Shown: positions 1-6,009 of the stretch, one piece after another | Position numbering within the stretch: position 1 is the first letter of the stretch | How the letters are laid out: each line of letters starts with the position of its first letter | Source: Cyanobacteria bacterium UBA7694 | GTDB taxonomy: Bacteria > Cyanobacteriota > Sericytochromatia > UBA7694 | DNA length: 6,009 nt | Assembly: GCA_002482705.1 (NCBI GenBank) | Contig: DLGM01000264.1 | Location: forward strand, 1,731-7,739 | Direction of reading: 5' to 3' | The notes under the pieces: model-generated | What the model was told of the DNA's origin: nothing | What the model saw: the letters and a program-made list of their open reading frames with translations, nothing else | Databases searched by the model: none | Program-made: the position numbers and the translations under genes

Positions 1-605
1 GGTCGAGCCACAATGACCACAACTACTTTGAAATTGCCTATTCGCTCAATCGGTTGTTTGGTCCGGAGGGCATTTATCGCGGGCAGCAGCTGTACAATTT
101 TGCCGACAACCACGACGTGAACCGGGTCGCCAGTCAACTGCACGACCCGCAGCATCTTTACCCGCTGTATTTGCTGCTGTATACGCTGCCCGGTTTGCCC
201 AGCCTCTATTATGGCAGTGAAGCGGCCCTGCCGGGGCTGCGCACATCTCAGGATGACCGGGCTTTGCGCCCGGCGCTGCCTTGGGACTCCTTCGCTCCCA
301 CTTTGGAAGAACATCCTTTGGTGGCTTATTTACAGCGCCTGTGGGCGGTGCGCAAACAAGTACCTGCCTTGGCCCACGGCGATTACCAGCAAGTATGGGT
401 ACAACACGAACAGTTGGCCTTTTTGCGCCAGTCGGCGGAGAGCTGCTGTGCAGTGGTCGCCAATATGGCGGCCCATGAAACGGAGGTTAAACTCTCCCTT
501 CCGCCCGGCCAATACAGGGATATGCTCAGCAGTGAGACCTATACCAGCGATCAGAGAGCCCTGTCGATCCCGGCCTATGGCGGACGGATTCTGGTGCGGC
601 AATGA
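1..605 (+). CDS. GH13 alpha-amylase-family glycoside hydrolase, C-terminal part (5' end outside window)
   Basis: The frame is open from base 3 with no start visible, so about 200 C-terminal codons are present before TGA at 603-605. The fragment opens with SSHNDHNYFEIAY. It then has FADNHDVNR (NHD at 108-116), which matches GH13 conserved region IV; its Asp is the transition-state stabiliser in this family. PSLYYGSEAALPG and DRALRPALPW follow, the usual end of the TIM barrel (compare the common form IPSIYYGDE). The last 70 or so residues look like the small C-terminal beta-sandwich, ending GGRILVRQ. The catalytic nucleophile and acid/base lie outside the window, so activity cannot be judged. 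The likely role is hydrolysis or rearrangement of alpha-1,4-glucans or maltodextrins; subfamily and cell location are unknown. No frameshift is seen. A palindromic repeat starts on the base after the stop codon. Confidence 0.9.
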   Translation, partial: SSHNDHNYFEIAYSLNRLFGPEGIYRGQQLYNFADNHDVNRVASQLHDPQHLYPLYLLLYTLPGLPSLYYGSEAALPGLRTSQDDRALRPALPWDSFAPTLEEHPLVAYLQRLWAVRKQVPALAHGDYQQVWVQHEQLAFLRQSAESCCAVVANMAAHETEVKLSLPPGQYRDMLSSETYTSDQRALSIPAYGGRILVRQ

Positions 606-630
606 GGTCACTTCGACAGGCTCAGTGACC
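606..630. repeat. REP-like palindrome 1 (CTTCGACAGGCTCAG orientation)
   Basis: The 25-base element has perfect 7-base inverted ends, GGTCACT and AGTGACC, around TCGACAGGCTC. Read on the minus strand it contains CTGAGCCTGTCGAAG, a widespread intergenic REP-type core (GTCGAAG class, often spread by RAYT transposases). It begins directly after the GH13 stop codon, so its hairpin would form at the 3' end of that mRNA, where it could stabilise the transcript or help stop transcription. No T-run follows it, so it is not a standard intrinsic terminator. Confidence 0.75.
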
Positions 631-662
631 GGGGGGAGGTCGTTGATCGGGTGCTATCTTGC

Positions 663-675
663 GCCTGTCGAAGGC
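663..675. repeat. Degenerate REP-like element 2
   Basis: GCCTGTCGAAGGC is a short GTCGAAG-core element with three-base inverted ends (GCC/GGC). It lacks the CTGAG half seen in its two neighbours and is opposite in orientation to element 1. It is probably a decayed or truncated copy, and calling it part of the same family rests on the shared CCTGTCGAAG core. Confidence 0.5.
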
Positions 676-679
676 CCGT

Positions 680-701
680 CCCCTGAGCTTGTCGAAGGGG
701 G
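680..701. repeat. REP-like palindrome 3 (CTGAGCTTGTCGAAG orientation)
   Basis: CCCCT and AGGGG form an inverted pair around GAGCTTGTCGA. This is the common CCCTGAGCTTGTCGAAGGG form of the repeat, in the opposite orientation to element 1. Elements 1 and 3 are therefore an inverted pair about 50 bases apart, the arrangement known as a REPIN. Being in the leader region of the MlrC-like gene, it may also be transcribed as part of a 5' or 3' untranslated region. Confidence 0.7.
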
Positions 702-765
702 CGATATTTCGGGCTGCTCCTTTGATGATGAGCCGCACCCGAGCCCGGCAGGGGCCAAAATCGGG

Positions 766-771
766 TACAAT
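766..771 (+). promoter_or_regulatory. Possible -10 box upstream of the MlrC-like gene
   Basis: TACAAT differs from the TATAAT consensus at one position and would start transcription near 778, leaving about 28 bases before the ATG at 806. It lies in a short direct repeat, GGGTACA-AT-GGGGTACA (763-779). No convincing -35 hexamer is present at 16-18 bases upstream (the sequence there is GC-rich), so this is a weak call from one box only. Confidence 0.2.
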
Positions 772-805
772 GGGGTACACCTATCACCCCTATGGAAAAG
801 CCGCC

Positions 806-2512
806 ATGACTCGCCCCTGCCGTATTGGAATTGTCCGCATCGCCCAAGAGAGCAATGCCTACTCCCCGATTGACACGACCTTTGCCGACTTTCAGCGCAC
901 CCACTTTGTGGAAGGGGCCGAACTGCTGGAGATTTGTCGCCCGGACCGGGATGAAGTGCCCGGCTTTGCCAAAAACGCCGAGCTGTCAGGCTTTGTACAG
1001 GCCGTGAGCCGCCACCCGGAACTGCCCACCGAGATTGTGCCCCTGTTCAGCGCCTGGGCGATCCCCAATGGCCCCCTGTCGCGCGAAACCTTTGACCATT
1101 TCTGCCATTTGCTGCGTCACCACCTGCAAGCGGCAGGCCCCCTCGATGGCGTCTTCTTTTCTTGCCATGGGGCCATGAACGTGCGCGGCGTGGATAACCC
1201 TGAAGGCATCTTCTTCCAGATTGTGCGGGAGTACATTGGCGATGAAGCCCCCCTGGCTGTGACCATGGATTTACACGCCAACCTGACCCGCGAGAAAGTG
1301 GCGCAGGTGAGCATCCTGTGCGGTTATCGCACCAACCCCCACCGCGACCATGCGCGCACCGGGGCTCGCGCCGGGGATCTGCTGCTGCGCACCCTGTATC
1401 GCCAGATTCAGCCCACCGGGGCTTGGCGTTCGCTGCCGATGATCCTCGGCGGCGGCATGACCCTCGACTTTTTGCCCCCGATGCGCAGCATTTTTAAGCG
1501 CATGACGGAAATGGAGCAAGACCCGCGCGTGCTCGATTGCACGGTGTTTATGTGCCATCCCTGGCTGGAGGAATCCGAGCCCGGTTGGGCGGTGTGGGTG
1601 CATACCAACAATGAGCAGTATCTGGCCGAGCAACTGGCCGACGAGCTGGCCGAGCGCTGCTGGCAGGTGCGCCACAAGCTGCCCCCAGCCTTTATGGGCC
1701 CGGAGACGATGCTGCGCAAAGCCCGCAAAGACAAGCTGGCGCGTGCCTTGGGCACCATTTGCGTGTGTGATGCCTCGGATGTGGTGGGCGCAGGCGGCAC
1801 CGGCGAAAACACTGCCCTGCTGAAGTTCTTGCAGGACAATGCCCCGGATCTGCGCAGCTATTTGCCTGTGCGCGACGCCGTGGTGCTCGAAGAGCTGTGG
1901 GGCAAAGAGCCCGGCACCCCGGTGGCGATTACCGTAGGGGGCAAGCTGCACCCGGAGGTCAACTTCCCGGTCAAGGTCGATGGCATCCTGCGCACCTGCA
2001 ACGACATCCCGCAGCTCGGGCGCGCCGCTGTGGTCGACGCCGGGCCGATCCAGCTCGTGATCACCGAAGGCCCCCCATTGGCCATGAGCCCGCAGTTCTA
2101 CCGCGATCTGGGTCTAGAGCCCTGGCAGGCCGATTTGGTGGTGGTCAAAAGCCTGTTCCCCTTCCACCTGTTCTTCTGGAAAGAAAAGCGCCGCAGCTTT
2201 TATGTGCGCACGCGCGGCATTACCGACATGGACTTAGGCCTGACGCAAACGACGGCCAGCCCGGTGTTTCCCAAGGACCCGGTCGAGCACTGGCAGCCCA
2301 TTGATCGCAAACGCCGCCTCTTGCCCAGCCAAAACGTCTTTTTATCCGAAGAAGAGCTGGCCCAGGAGCGGGCCGCGCACATGCCCATCCTCAGCGACGG
2401 GGCGATCCACCAAGTGCCCTTGAACCGCAAGCAGCGGCCCTATGCCCTGTATGGGGCTGCCGCCGCTGTGGCGCTGGGGGCCGCTGCGCTGTTGCTGCGC
2501 AAGAAACCCTGA
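806..2512 (+). CDS. MlrC-family (M81-like) metallohydrolase with C-terminal hydrophobic tail
   Basis: This 568-residue protein resembles MlrC, the zinc protein first known from microcystin breakdown; most family members have unknown substrates. The N-terminal domain opens RIGIVRIAQESNAYSP (the family usually has HETN here). It continues with SCHGAM (H121), VTMDLHAN (D155, H157) and YRTNPHRD (H179), the expected metal ligands. The C-terminal domain has DASDVVGAGGTGENTALL (322-338 region), in place of the usual DNPGGG loop, and then VGGKLHP and VVVKSLFPFH. Residues 546-568 form a hydrophobic Ala/Leu stretch ending RKKP, which looks like a tail anchor; family members are normally soluble. ATG 806 is chosen because the family match starts five residues later and GGAAAAG lies upstream; ATG 770 is possible. 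The frame also stays open upstream through the repeats, which is not taken as coding. A hairpin terminator follows the stop closely. The natural substrate is unknown; toxin breakdown should not be assumed. Confidence 0.88.
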   Translation: MTRPCRIGIVRIAQESNAYSPIDTTFADFQRTHFVEGAELLEICRPDRDEVPGFAKNAELSGFVQAVSRHPELPTEIVPLFSAWAIPNGPLSRETFDHFCHLLRHHLQAAGPLDGVFFSCHGAMNVRGVDNPEGIFFQIVREYIGDEAPLAVTMDLHANLTREKVAQVSILCGYRTNPHRDHARTGARAGDLLLRTLYRQIQPTGAWRSLPMILGGGMTLDFLPPMRSIFKRMTEMEQDPRVLDCTVFMCHPWLEESEPGWAVWVHTNNEQYLAEQLADELAERCWQVRHKLPPAFMGPETMLRKARKDKLARALGTICVCDASDVVGAGGTGENTALLKFLQDNAPDLRSYLPVRDAVVLEELWGKEPGTPVAITVGGKLHPEVNFPVKVDGILRTCNDIPQLGRAAVVDAGPIQLVITEGPPLAMSPQFYRDLGLEPWQADLVVVKSLFPFHLFFWKEKRRSFYVRTRGITDMDLGLTQTTASPVFPKDPVEHWQPIDRKRRLLPSQNVFLSEEELAQERAAHMPILSDGAIHQVPLNRKQRPYALYGAAAAVALGAAALLLRKKP

Positions 2513-2520
2513 GAAATAAG

Positions 2521-2544
2521 GCCCCCTATTTTGGGGCGTTTTTT
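2521..2544 (+). terminator. Intrinsic terminator after the MlrC-like gene, possibly two-way
   Basis: GCCCC (2521-2525) pairs with GGGGC (2533-2537) around a seven-base loop, CTATTTT, followed by G and six Ts (2539-2544). It begins nine bases after the stop codon at 2510-2512. Read on the minus strand the same hairpin is followed by CTTATTTCT, a poorer T-tract, so it may also stop the convergent SH3b transcript. The rest of the 2513-2624 gap holds only small imperfect inverted repeats, such as AAGCT-GA-AGCTT near 2560-2571. Confidence 0.75.
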
Positions 2545-2624
2545 AGCACTTGGGCTTGAAAGCTGAAGCTTATAGCTGCTAAGAGGTGCCCTATTACACG
2601 TTTTTACTTTTGTGAGCATTGATG

Positions 2625-4067
2625 TCAGTTGAGGGGTGGATAGACATTCACAATTTGTCCATCCAGTGTTTTAAGCACTAAGTTTTGATTCTCAACGGTG
2701 TAATAGCCGTCTGCTTCATCGAAGGTGGTCGAAAACACAAGCTGTCCCCCTAAATCTTTGGACAGTAGCTTCTGGAGGTTCCTGTCCCCGTCACTGTAAA
2801 TTTCCTGCATCAGATAACCTTCTGCTGTTTTTAAGATACTCATGACTGACGGCGTATGATGATTGCTCCAATGGCCAATAGCAAGCGGAGAGTAGGTATC
2901 GTTATTGCGCAGGTTCGACAGTTTTTCTTCACTTAGCCCGGATACCTGAACTTTTAAGTCGGGCGTATAGTGAGTTGTGGCGTAAGCTCCATTGCCATAG
3001 ATCATACCGGGCGTGAGATAAAACATGAAGATACGTTCAAATTCGCGCCCCATTTGTTGTCGAATATGCTTTGCAATACTGGTTATTTCCGACTCTGAAT
3101 AAGCTCGGGGTATTCGGATGACATAAACAGCCTTGAAAGGAGGCAATTTTTCTTCCGATTCGATAGTGTATTGTGCGACTCTGCTACCTCCTGTTTCGGG
3201 AACGGTGGCTTCTAATGTGCCAGATGTCTCTAACTCATTATTGGCATTCATTGAATAATGCTCTTCGGTATCTTGTTCAAATGTTCCGAGATACTCAGCG
3301 GGCATCCAGCCAAAGGTTCCATCAATAAACTCAGCGTGAATCCAACTGTTACCTTCGCTTTTAATAACACGGCCTGAACAGAGATATTTCTGGCCGATAT
3401 TTACGGATGTAATGGATTCAGACTTAAATGAGGGATATTTGTATACAGTGCTATTGTCTTTAATGACAACACGAAAGGCAGGCTTTAATATTTCTTCTGA
3501 CGTCTTATTTTTAGCGATTAAATTATTGGCGACCCAACCAGAAAGCCCTAAGTCTGGAACTGTGACTTTAGCCCATTGCAGTTGATCCTGTACTTGCAAT
3601 CCGGCATCACTGACGATAACGGGGGTATTTTGAGCCAACGTCGAAATAACAATGCCTTGCTTGCCCGGATTCGCACGGAGGTTAACCCCATCTTCTCGCA
3701 CAAAATTAGCGGGGTTCACCGCTGCTTCACTCATGTTTGATGCCGGTGTGCTAACGGGTGGTTGCAGTTGGGCGTTGAGATCTGAATTAGAAAGCATCAT
3801 TCTGCCCGCTGCTACCCCTGACACGATAAGCACGATGCCAATGAATGCACCCCCAACGATACGCTGCTGAGCTTGTGGAGAAGATATGCCAACGATTGAC
3901 GGGTGGTAAAAGAACGATGTTCTGCCAGTGACCGATTTTTTTGTTACAGGGGCTTGCTCTAGCTCGGATTCTGTTGAACTCCAGATGGCGTCTAAATCGG
4001 CTTCATCGTTATGGTCAAACACAAATAATGCTTCTGGTTGTTCCGAGGGTGTTTGCTCAGAATTCAT
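2625..4067 (-). CDS. Single-pass membrane protein with two SH3b-like domains and a conserved uncharacterised C-terminal region
   Basis: This 480-residue protein has no recognised specific function. Residues 1-68 are acidic at first (DHNDEADLDAIW) and then basic. A membrane segment lies at about 70-88 (IVGGAFIGIVLIVSGVAAG); the basic residues before it suggest the N-terminus is inside and the rest outside. A Pro/Ser/Asn linker follows. An SH3b-like domain at about 123-185 has the typical VNLRANPG start and GWVANNLI end. A second at about 197-263 ends FGWMPAEYLG. After a polar linker, residues 312-379 (IPRAYSESEI, FYLTPGM, YATTHYTPDLKVQV) and 395-477 (GHWSN, YYTVENQNLVLKTLDG) resemble a pair of regions I recall from other uncharacterised bacterial exported proteins. 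It lies 53 bp downstream of the deaminase on the same strand, so they are probably co-transcribed. Base composition is lower in GC than in the other genes (21 of 60 at 3421-3480). It could be a cell-wall or envelope sensor, or simply an adjacent accessory gene. Confidence 0.8.
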   Translation of the reverse strand: MNSEQTPSEQPEALFVFDHNDEADLDAIWSSTESELEQAPVTKKSVTGRTSFFYHPSIVGISSPQAQQRIVGGAFIGIVLIVSGVAAGRMMLSNSDLNAQLQPPVSTPASNMSEAAVNPANFVREDGVNLRANPGKQGIVISTLAQNTPVIVSDAGLQVQDQLQWAKVTVPDLGLSGWVANNLIAKNKTSEEILKPAFRVVIKDNSTVYKYPSFKSESITSVNIGQKYLCSGRVIKSEGNSWIHAEFIDGTFGWMPAEYLGTFEQDTEEHYSMNANNELETSGTLEATVPETGGSRVAQYTIESEEKLPPFKAVYVIRIPRAYSESEITSIAKHIRQQMGREFERIFMFYLTPGMIYGNGAYATTHYTPDLKVQVSGLSEEKLSNLRNNDTYSPLAIGHWSNHHTPSVMSILKTAEGYLMQEIYSDGDRNLQKLLSKDLGGQLVFSTTFDEADGYYTVENQNLVLKTLDGQIVNVYPPLN

Positions 4068-4073
4068 TGATAG

Positions 4074-4078
4074 CCTCA
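4074..4078 (-). promoter_or_regulatory. Ribosome binding site that fixes the start of the SH3b protein gene
   Basis: On the minus strand TGAGG lies six bases before the ATG at 4065-4067. The alternative in-frame ATG at 4077-4079 overlaps this site and has only TTAGACCTTT before it, with no Shine-Dalgarno match. This supports the start at 4067 and a 480-residue product, four residues shorter than the longest reading. The remaining 53-base gap to the deaminase stop shows no clear promoter or terminator, only a weak GTGCT/AGCAC pairing (4099-4103 with 4124-4128). Confidence 0.6.
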
Positions 4079-4120
4079 TAAAGGTCTAATTTTAAGTGGT
4101 GCTGATGTAAATAAGCGGAA

Positions 4121-6009
4121 TTAAGCACTATTTTTTAACCCTTGGGCCAATCGTTCTAGCCCCCATTGTAAGGTGCTCACGGGCAGGGTGAAGCGTGAAC
4201 GCAGCCCGGTTTCCTGAAGGCGGCGCAGCCAGTCGCGGGCGTCTTCGCGGGAGGTGCCGCGCTGGGTCAGCACATTGTACAAAAGCTCGTATTCTTGCGG
4301 CAGGTTGGTGGCAAAGGTAATGGGGTCATCCGAGCCGATGCAGATATTGATAGCCGGGCCTAAATCCTCTTCCACATTGGCATCGGGCGGGTTGAGGTTC
4401 CACAGGGAGTGGTGTTTCAGGTCGTGTAAATCGGCAATCAGGAAATTGCTAGAGGGGTTGACCTCGATGGTAATATCTTTGGCCCGCACCTTATCGCGCA
4501 CCCAGCGCTGCATGGCGTACAGGGCACGTATTTCCTGCTCGGTTTGGTGAACCTCGATGATTTCGGCCCCGGCGGCAAACACGCTGCTGCTGGTGAGGTA
4601 ATGATGCAGGCGCTGGAGGTGTACACGGCGTTGGCGCTCGGCTTCAGGGATATCGGTGTGGATAAAAATAGTGGGGGTGGGCGTTTCATTGGGGAACCCT
4701 ACCTCCCAGAGCTGTGCGCGCTGGAATAATCCTTGATAGAGACGACATAAGTCATCCACAGTGACTCCGGCCCCAAACATAGGTTCACTTAAGGACTGTA
4801 ATTGTTGATGAATCCACTCGATGCGTCCGCCAAAGGGGCTTTCTGCCTGGGCGCGATACTGCAATAACTCCCATACTAAGTCCCAGATCCGAATTTCACG
4901 GGGCATCCAGGTGACGGGGTGCTGCTGTGCCCAGCGCCGAGGGGATAACCCTAAGGCCAAGCCGTGGCCGATGCGGTCGCCCGTGTGCAGGGGGAAATAG
5001 TCGATCACTTCAGCCATACGGCGGATGCCGTCCATCAGGTGGTGGAAGTCTTCGCCGACGTGCATGGTTTGTTGGGGTGGGGGGATGTGCTGGTCAGGGT
5101 ATTGGATGTGCAGGGCGCGGGAGGCTTCGAGCCCGGCGTCGTAAGCGGATTGGAAGATGGGGGCCATGACCCAATTGGGGATGCTGATTTCATCGGTGCA
5201 CATGTCGCAGCCCCGCAAGATTAAGATCGATAGCGGCACCTGTTCTAACAACTGACGGTAAGCCATGACTTCTCTTACTTTCTGATTAAAGAAGTGGCTA
5301 TAGCGGTATTGACTGAGGTTGCTGTCGGGCTCAGTATGGGTCTTTTGCCAGTGATGGCCTTTTCGGCTGACTTGATGCGGGGATGACTGACTGCGCATTT
5401 TTGGAAAGTGTACGACGACACCAAACTCTGGTGGATGAGTGGGTTTGAGCTGGTTGAGGATATTGACAATGTTGATCAGTTCTCCCCTAAAAGCGGCGCT
5501 GTCTCCTTCGGGTGCCATTCTCACTTCTAAGGATTTGAGGCCATGATCCACCCCATCCAATCGAAATGCGTTAGCCAATCGAATTTTTTTGATGGCTGCA
5601 TTCATCTTTCCGATCCGCTCATAGTGGCGGGTAAACCACTGCAAGCCTTTCACCATCGGGCGCTGCACAATGTGGCGGTACAAAATGACCTTCATGCGTA
5701 CCGTTTGCCAAAACAGGGCGGCAAAAAGGCGGTCGTCGGGGTGTTGTTTGAGATACGCAAAGGCTGTGCGCAGCCAATACACTTCTTTGTGGGCGGGGTC
5801 GATCAGCTTGGACGGTAGCCCGGCCAGCGGGTCAAGCTCCCAGGCAGAGGCGAGATCTTTGGCCTTTTTTGGCCCTTGGTACAGGTGGCGATAAAGGGCC
5901 TGTAAGCCCCGGAAATCGAGGCTGGCACCCTGAGGGTGTAACAGCCCGTGCACCACGTCGCGGAGCATCAGACCATGGCCCAGGTGGCTTTGCTGGACGG
6001 TGAGCTGCA
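4121..6009 (-). CDS. Divergent adenosine deaminase, RdrB-like (RADAR-type) candidate; N-terminus outside window
   Basis: The frame is open to the window edge: 628 codons before TAA at 4121-4123. ATG 5968 has no ribosome binding site and 13 open codons precede it, so the true start is probably off the window. Numbering from M5968, adenosine deaminase motifs appear in order: HVGEDF (H303 zinc, E306 catalytic), GDRIGHG (H335), EVNPSSN (502-508) and GSDDP (D547, D548). The N-terminal HxH zinc motif is not seen and should lie further upstream. YRHIVQRPMVKGLQWFTRHYERI (about 97-119) matches the helical part of the barrel. About 165 residues separate RIGHG from EVNPSSN, against some 20-25 in housekeeping enzymes. 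Size, GDRIGHGLALG and this insertion point to RdrB, the deaminase that with the ATPase RdrA makes the RADAR phage-defence complex, converting adenosine or (d)ATP to inosine forms. The metal site looks intact. The RdrB assignment is from memory of motifs; a separate deaminase family remains possible. Confidence 0.75.
   Translation of the reverse strand, partial: QLTVQQSHLGHGLMLRDVVHGLLHPQGASLDFRGLQALYRHLYQGPKKAKDLASAWELDPLAGLPSKLIDPAHKEVYWLRTAFAYLKQHPDDRLFAALFWQTVRMKVILYRHIVQRPMVKGLQWFTRHYERIGKMNAAIKKIRLANAFRLDGVDHGLKSLEVRMAPEGDSAAFRGELINIVNILNQLKPTHPPEFGVVVHFPKMRSQSSPHQVSRKGHHWQKTHTEPDSNLSQYRYSHFFNQKVREVMAYRQLLEQVPLSILILRGCDMCTDEISIPNWVMAPIFQSAYDAGLEASRALHIQYPDQHIPPPQQTMHVGEDFHHLMDGIRRMAEVIDYFPLHTGDRIGHGLALGLSPRRWAQQHPVTWMPREIRIWDLVWELLQYRAQAESPFGGRIEWIHQQLQSLSEPMFGAGVTVDDLCRLYQGLFQRAQLWEVGFPNETPTPTIFIHTDIPEAERQRRVHLQRLHHYLTSSSVFAAGAEIIEVHQTEQEIRALYAMQRWVRDKVRAKDITIEVNPSSNFLIADLHDLKHHSLWNLNPPDANVEEDLGPAINICIGSDDPITFATNLPQEYELLYNVLTQRGTSREDARDWLRRLQETGLRSRFTLPVSTLQWGLERLAQGLKNSA

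Noticed and set aside
606..701. A short CRISPR array
   Set aside because: The repeats are palindromic, of unequal length, in both orientations and unevenly spaced, with no spacer structure. REP elements explain them better.
659..805. An N-terminal extension of the MlrC-like protein, in frame from 659
   Set aside because: The extra codons run through two REP palindromes (reading as LSLSKG-type peptide), have no family match and no ribosome binding site. The family homology begins just after ATG 806.
1271..1951. A long open frame on the minus strand inside the MlrC-like gene
   Set aside because: It is a by-product of high GC in a well-supported gene on the other strand. Its His/Gln/Ala-rich translation resembles no known domain.
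806..2512. The MlrC-like gene as a partner in the same defence system as the deaminase
   Set aside because: It is on the opposite strand, ends at its own terminator, converges on the pair and belongs to a broad hydrolase family with no known defence link.
2671..4130. A 10-base direct repeat, TTAAGCACTA, at 2671-2680 and 4121-4130 that nearly brackets the SH3b gene, as possible insertion target duplication
   Set aside because: One copy lies inside the SH3b coding region, the match does not extend further, and several 10-base matches are expected by chance in 6 kb.
5966..5968. ATG at 5968 as the true start of the deaminase
   Set aside because: No Shine-Dalgarno sequence precedes it, the frame stays open for 13 more codons to the window edge, and the N-terminal HxH zinc motif of the family is still missing.

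Overview
This is a bacterial window with four protein-coding genes in two convergent pairs. It has no RNA genes, CRISPR array or insertion sequence that I can see. The left pair (+ strand) is GC-rich. It consists of the C-terminal part of a GH13 alpha-amylase-family protein and a complete MlrC-family (peptidase family M81-like) metalloprotein with an unusual hydrophobic C-terminal tail. Between them lies a cluster of GTCGAAG-type REP palindromes. The right pair (- strand) is a divergent adenosine deaminase whose 5' end runs off the window, followed by a single-pass membrane protein with two SH3b-like domains. A hairpin plus T-run separates the converging pairs. The host cannot be fixed from sequence alone. 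GC-rich genes, abundant CTTCGACAGGCTCAG-type repeats and this gene mix would fit a Chloroflexota-like or similar environmental bacterium, but that is a weak guess.

Layout: 1-605 GH13 C-terminus; 606-701 REP cluster starting on the base after the stop codon; 702-805 leader with a possible -10 box; 806-2512 MlrC-like gene; 2513-2624 convergent intergenic with terminator; 2625-4067 (minus) SH3b membrane protein; 4068-4120 short gap; 4121 to beyond 6009 (minus) adenosine deaminase-like protein.

The most interesting part is the minus-strand pair. The deaminase keeps the catalytic H, E, H and DD motifs of adenosine deaminases. It has a motif layout (HVGEDF...GDRIGHGLALG...NPSSN...GSDDP) and a large insertion between RIGHG and NPSSN that recall RdrB, the deaminase subunit of the RADAR anti-phage system. 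The membrane protein is 53 bp downstream in the same orientation and is lower in GC than its neighbours. RADAR loci are known to carry optional small membrane proteins, so a deaminase plus SH3b membrane protein could be a RADAR variant or a related, undescribed system. The decisive partner, an RdrA-like ATPase, would lie beyond position 6009 and is not visible here. The defence role is therefore inference.
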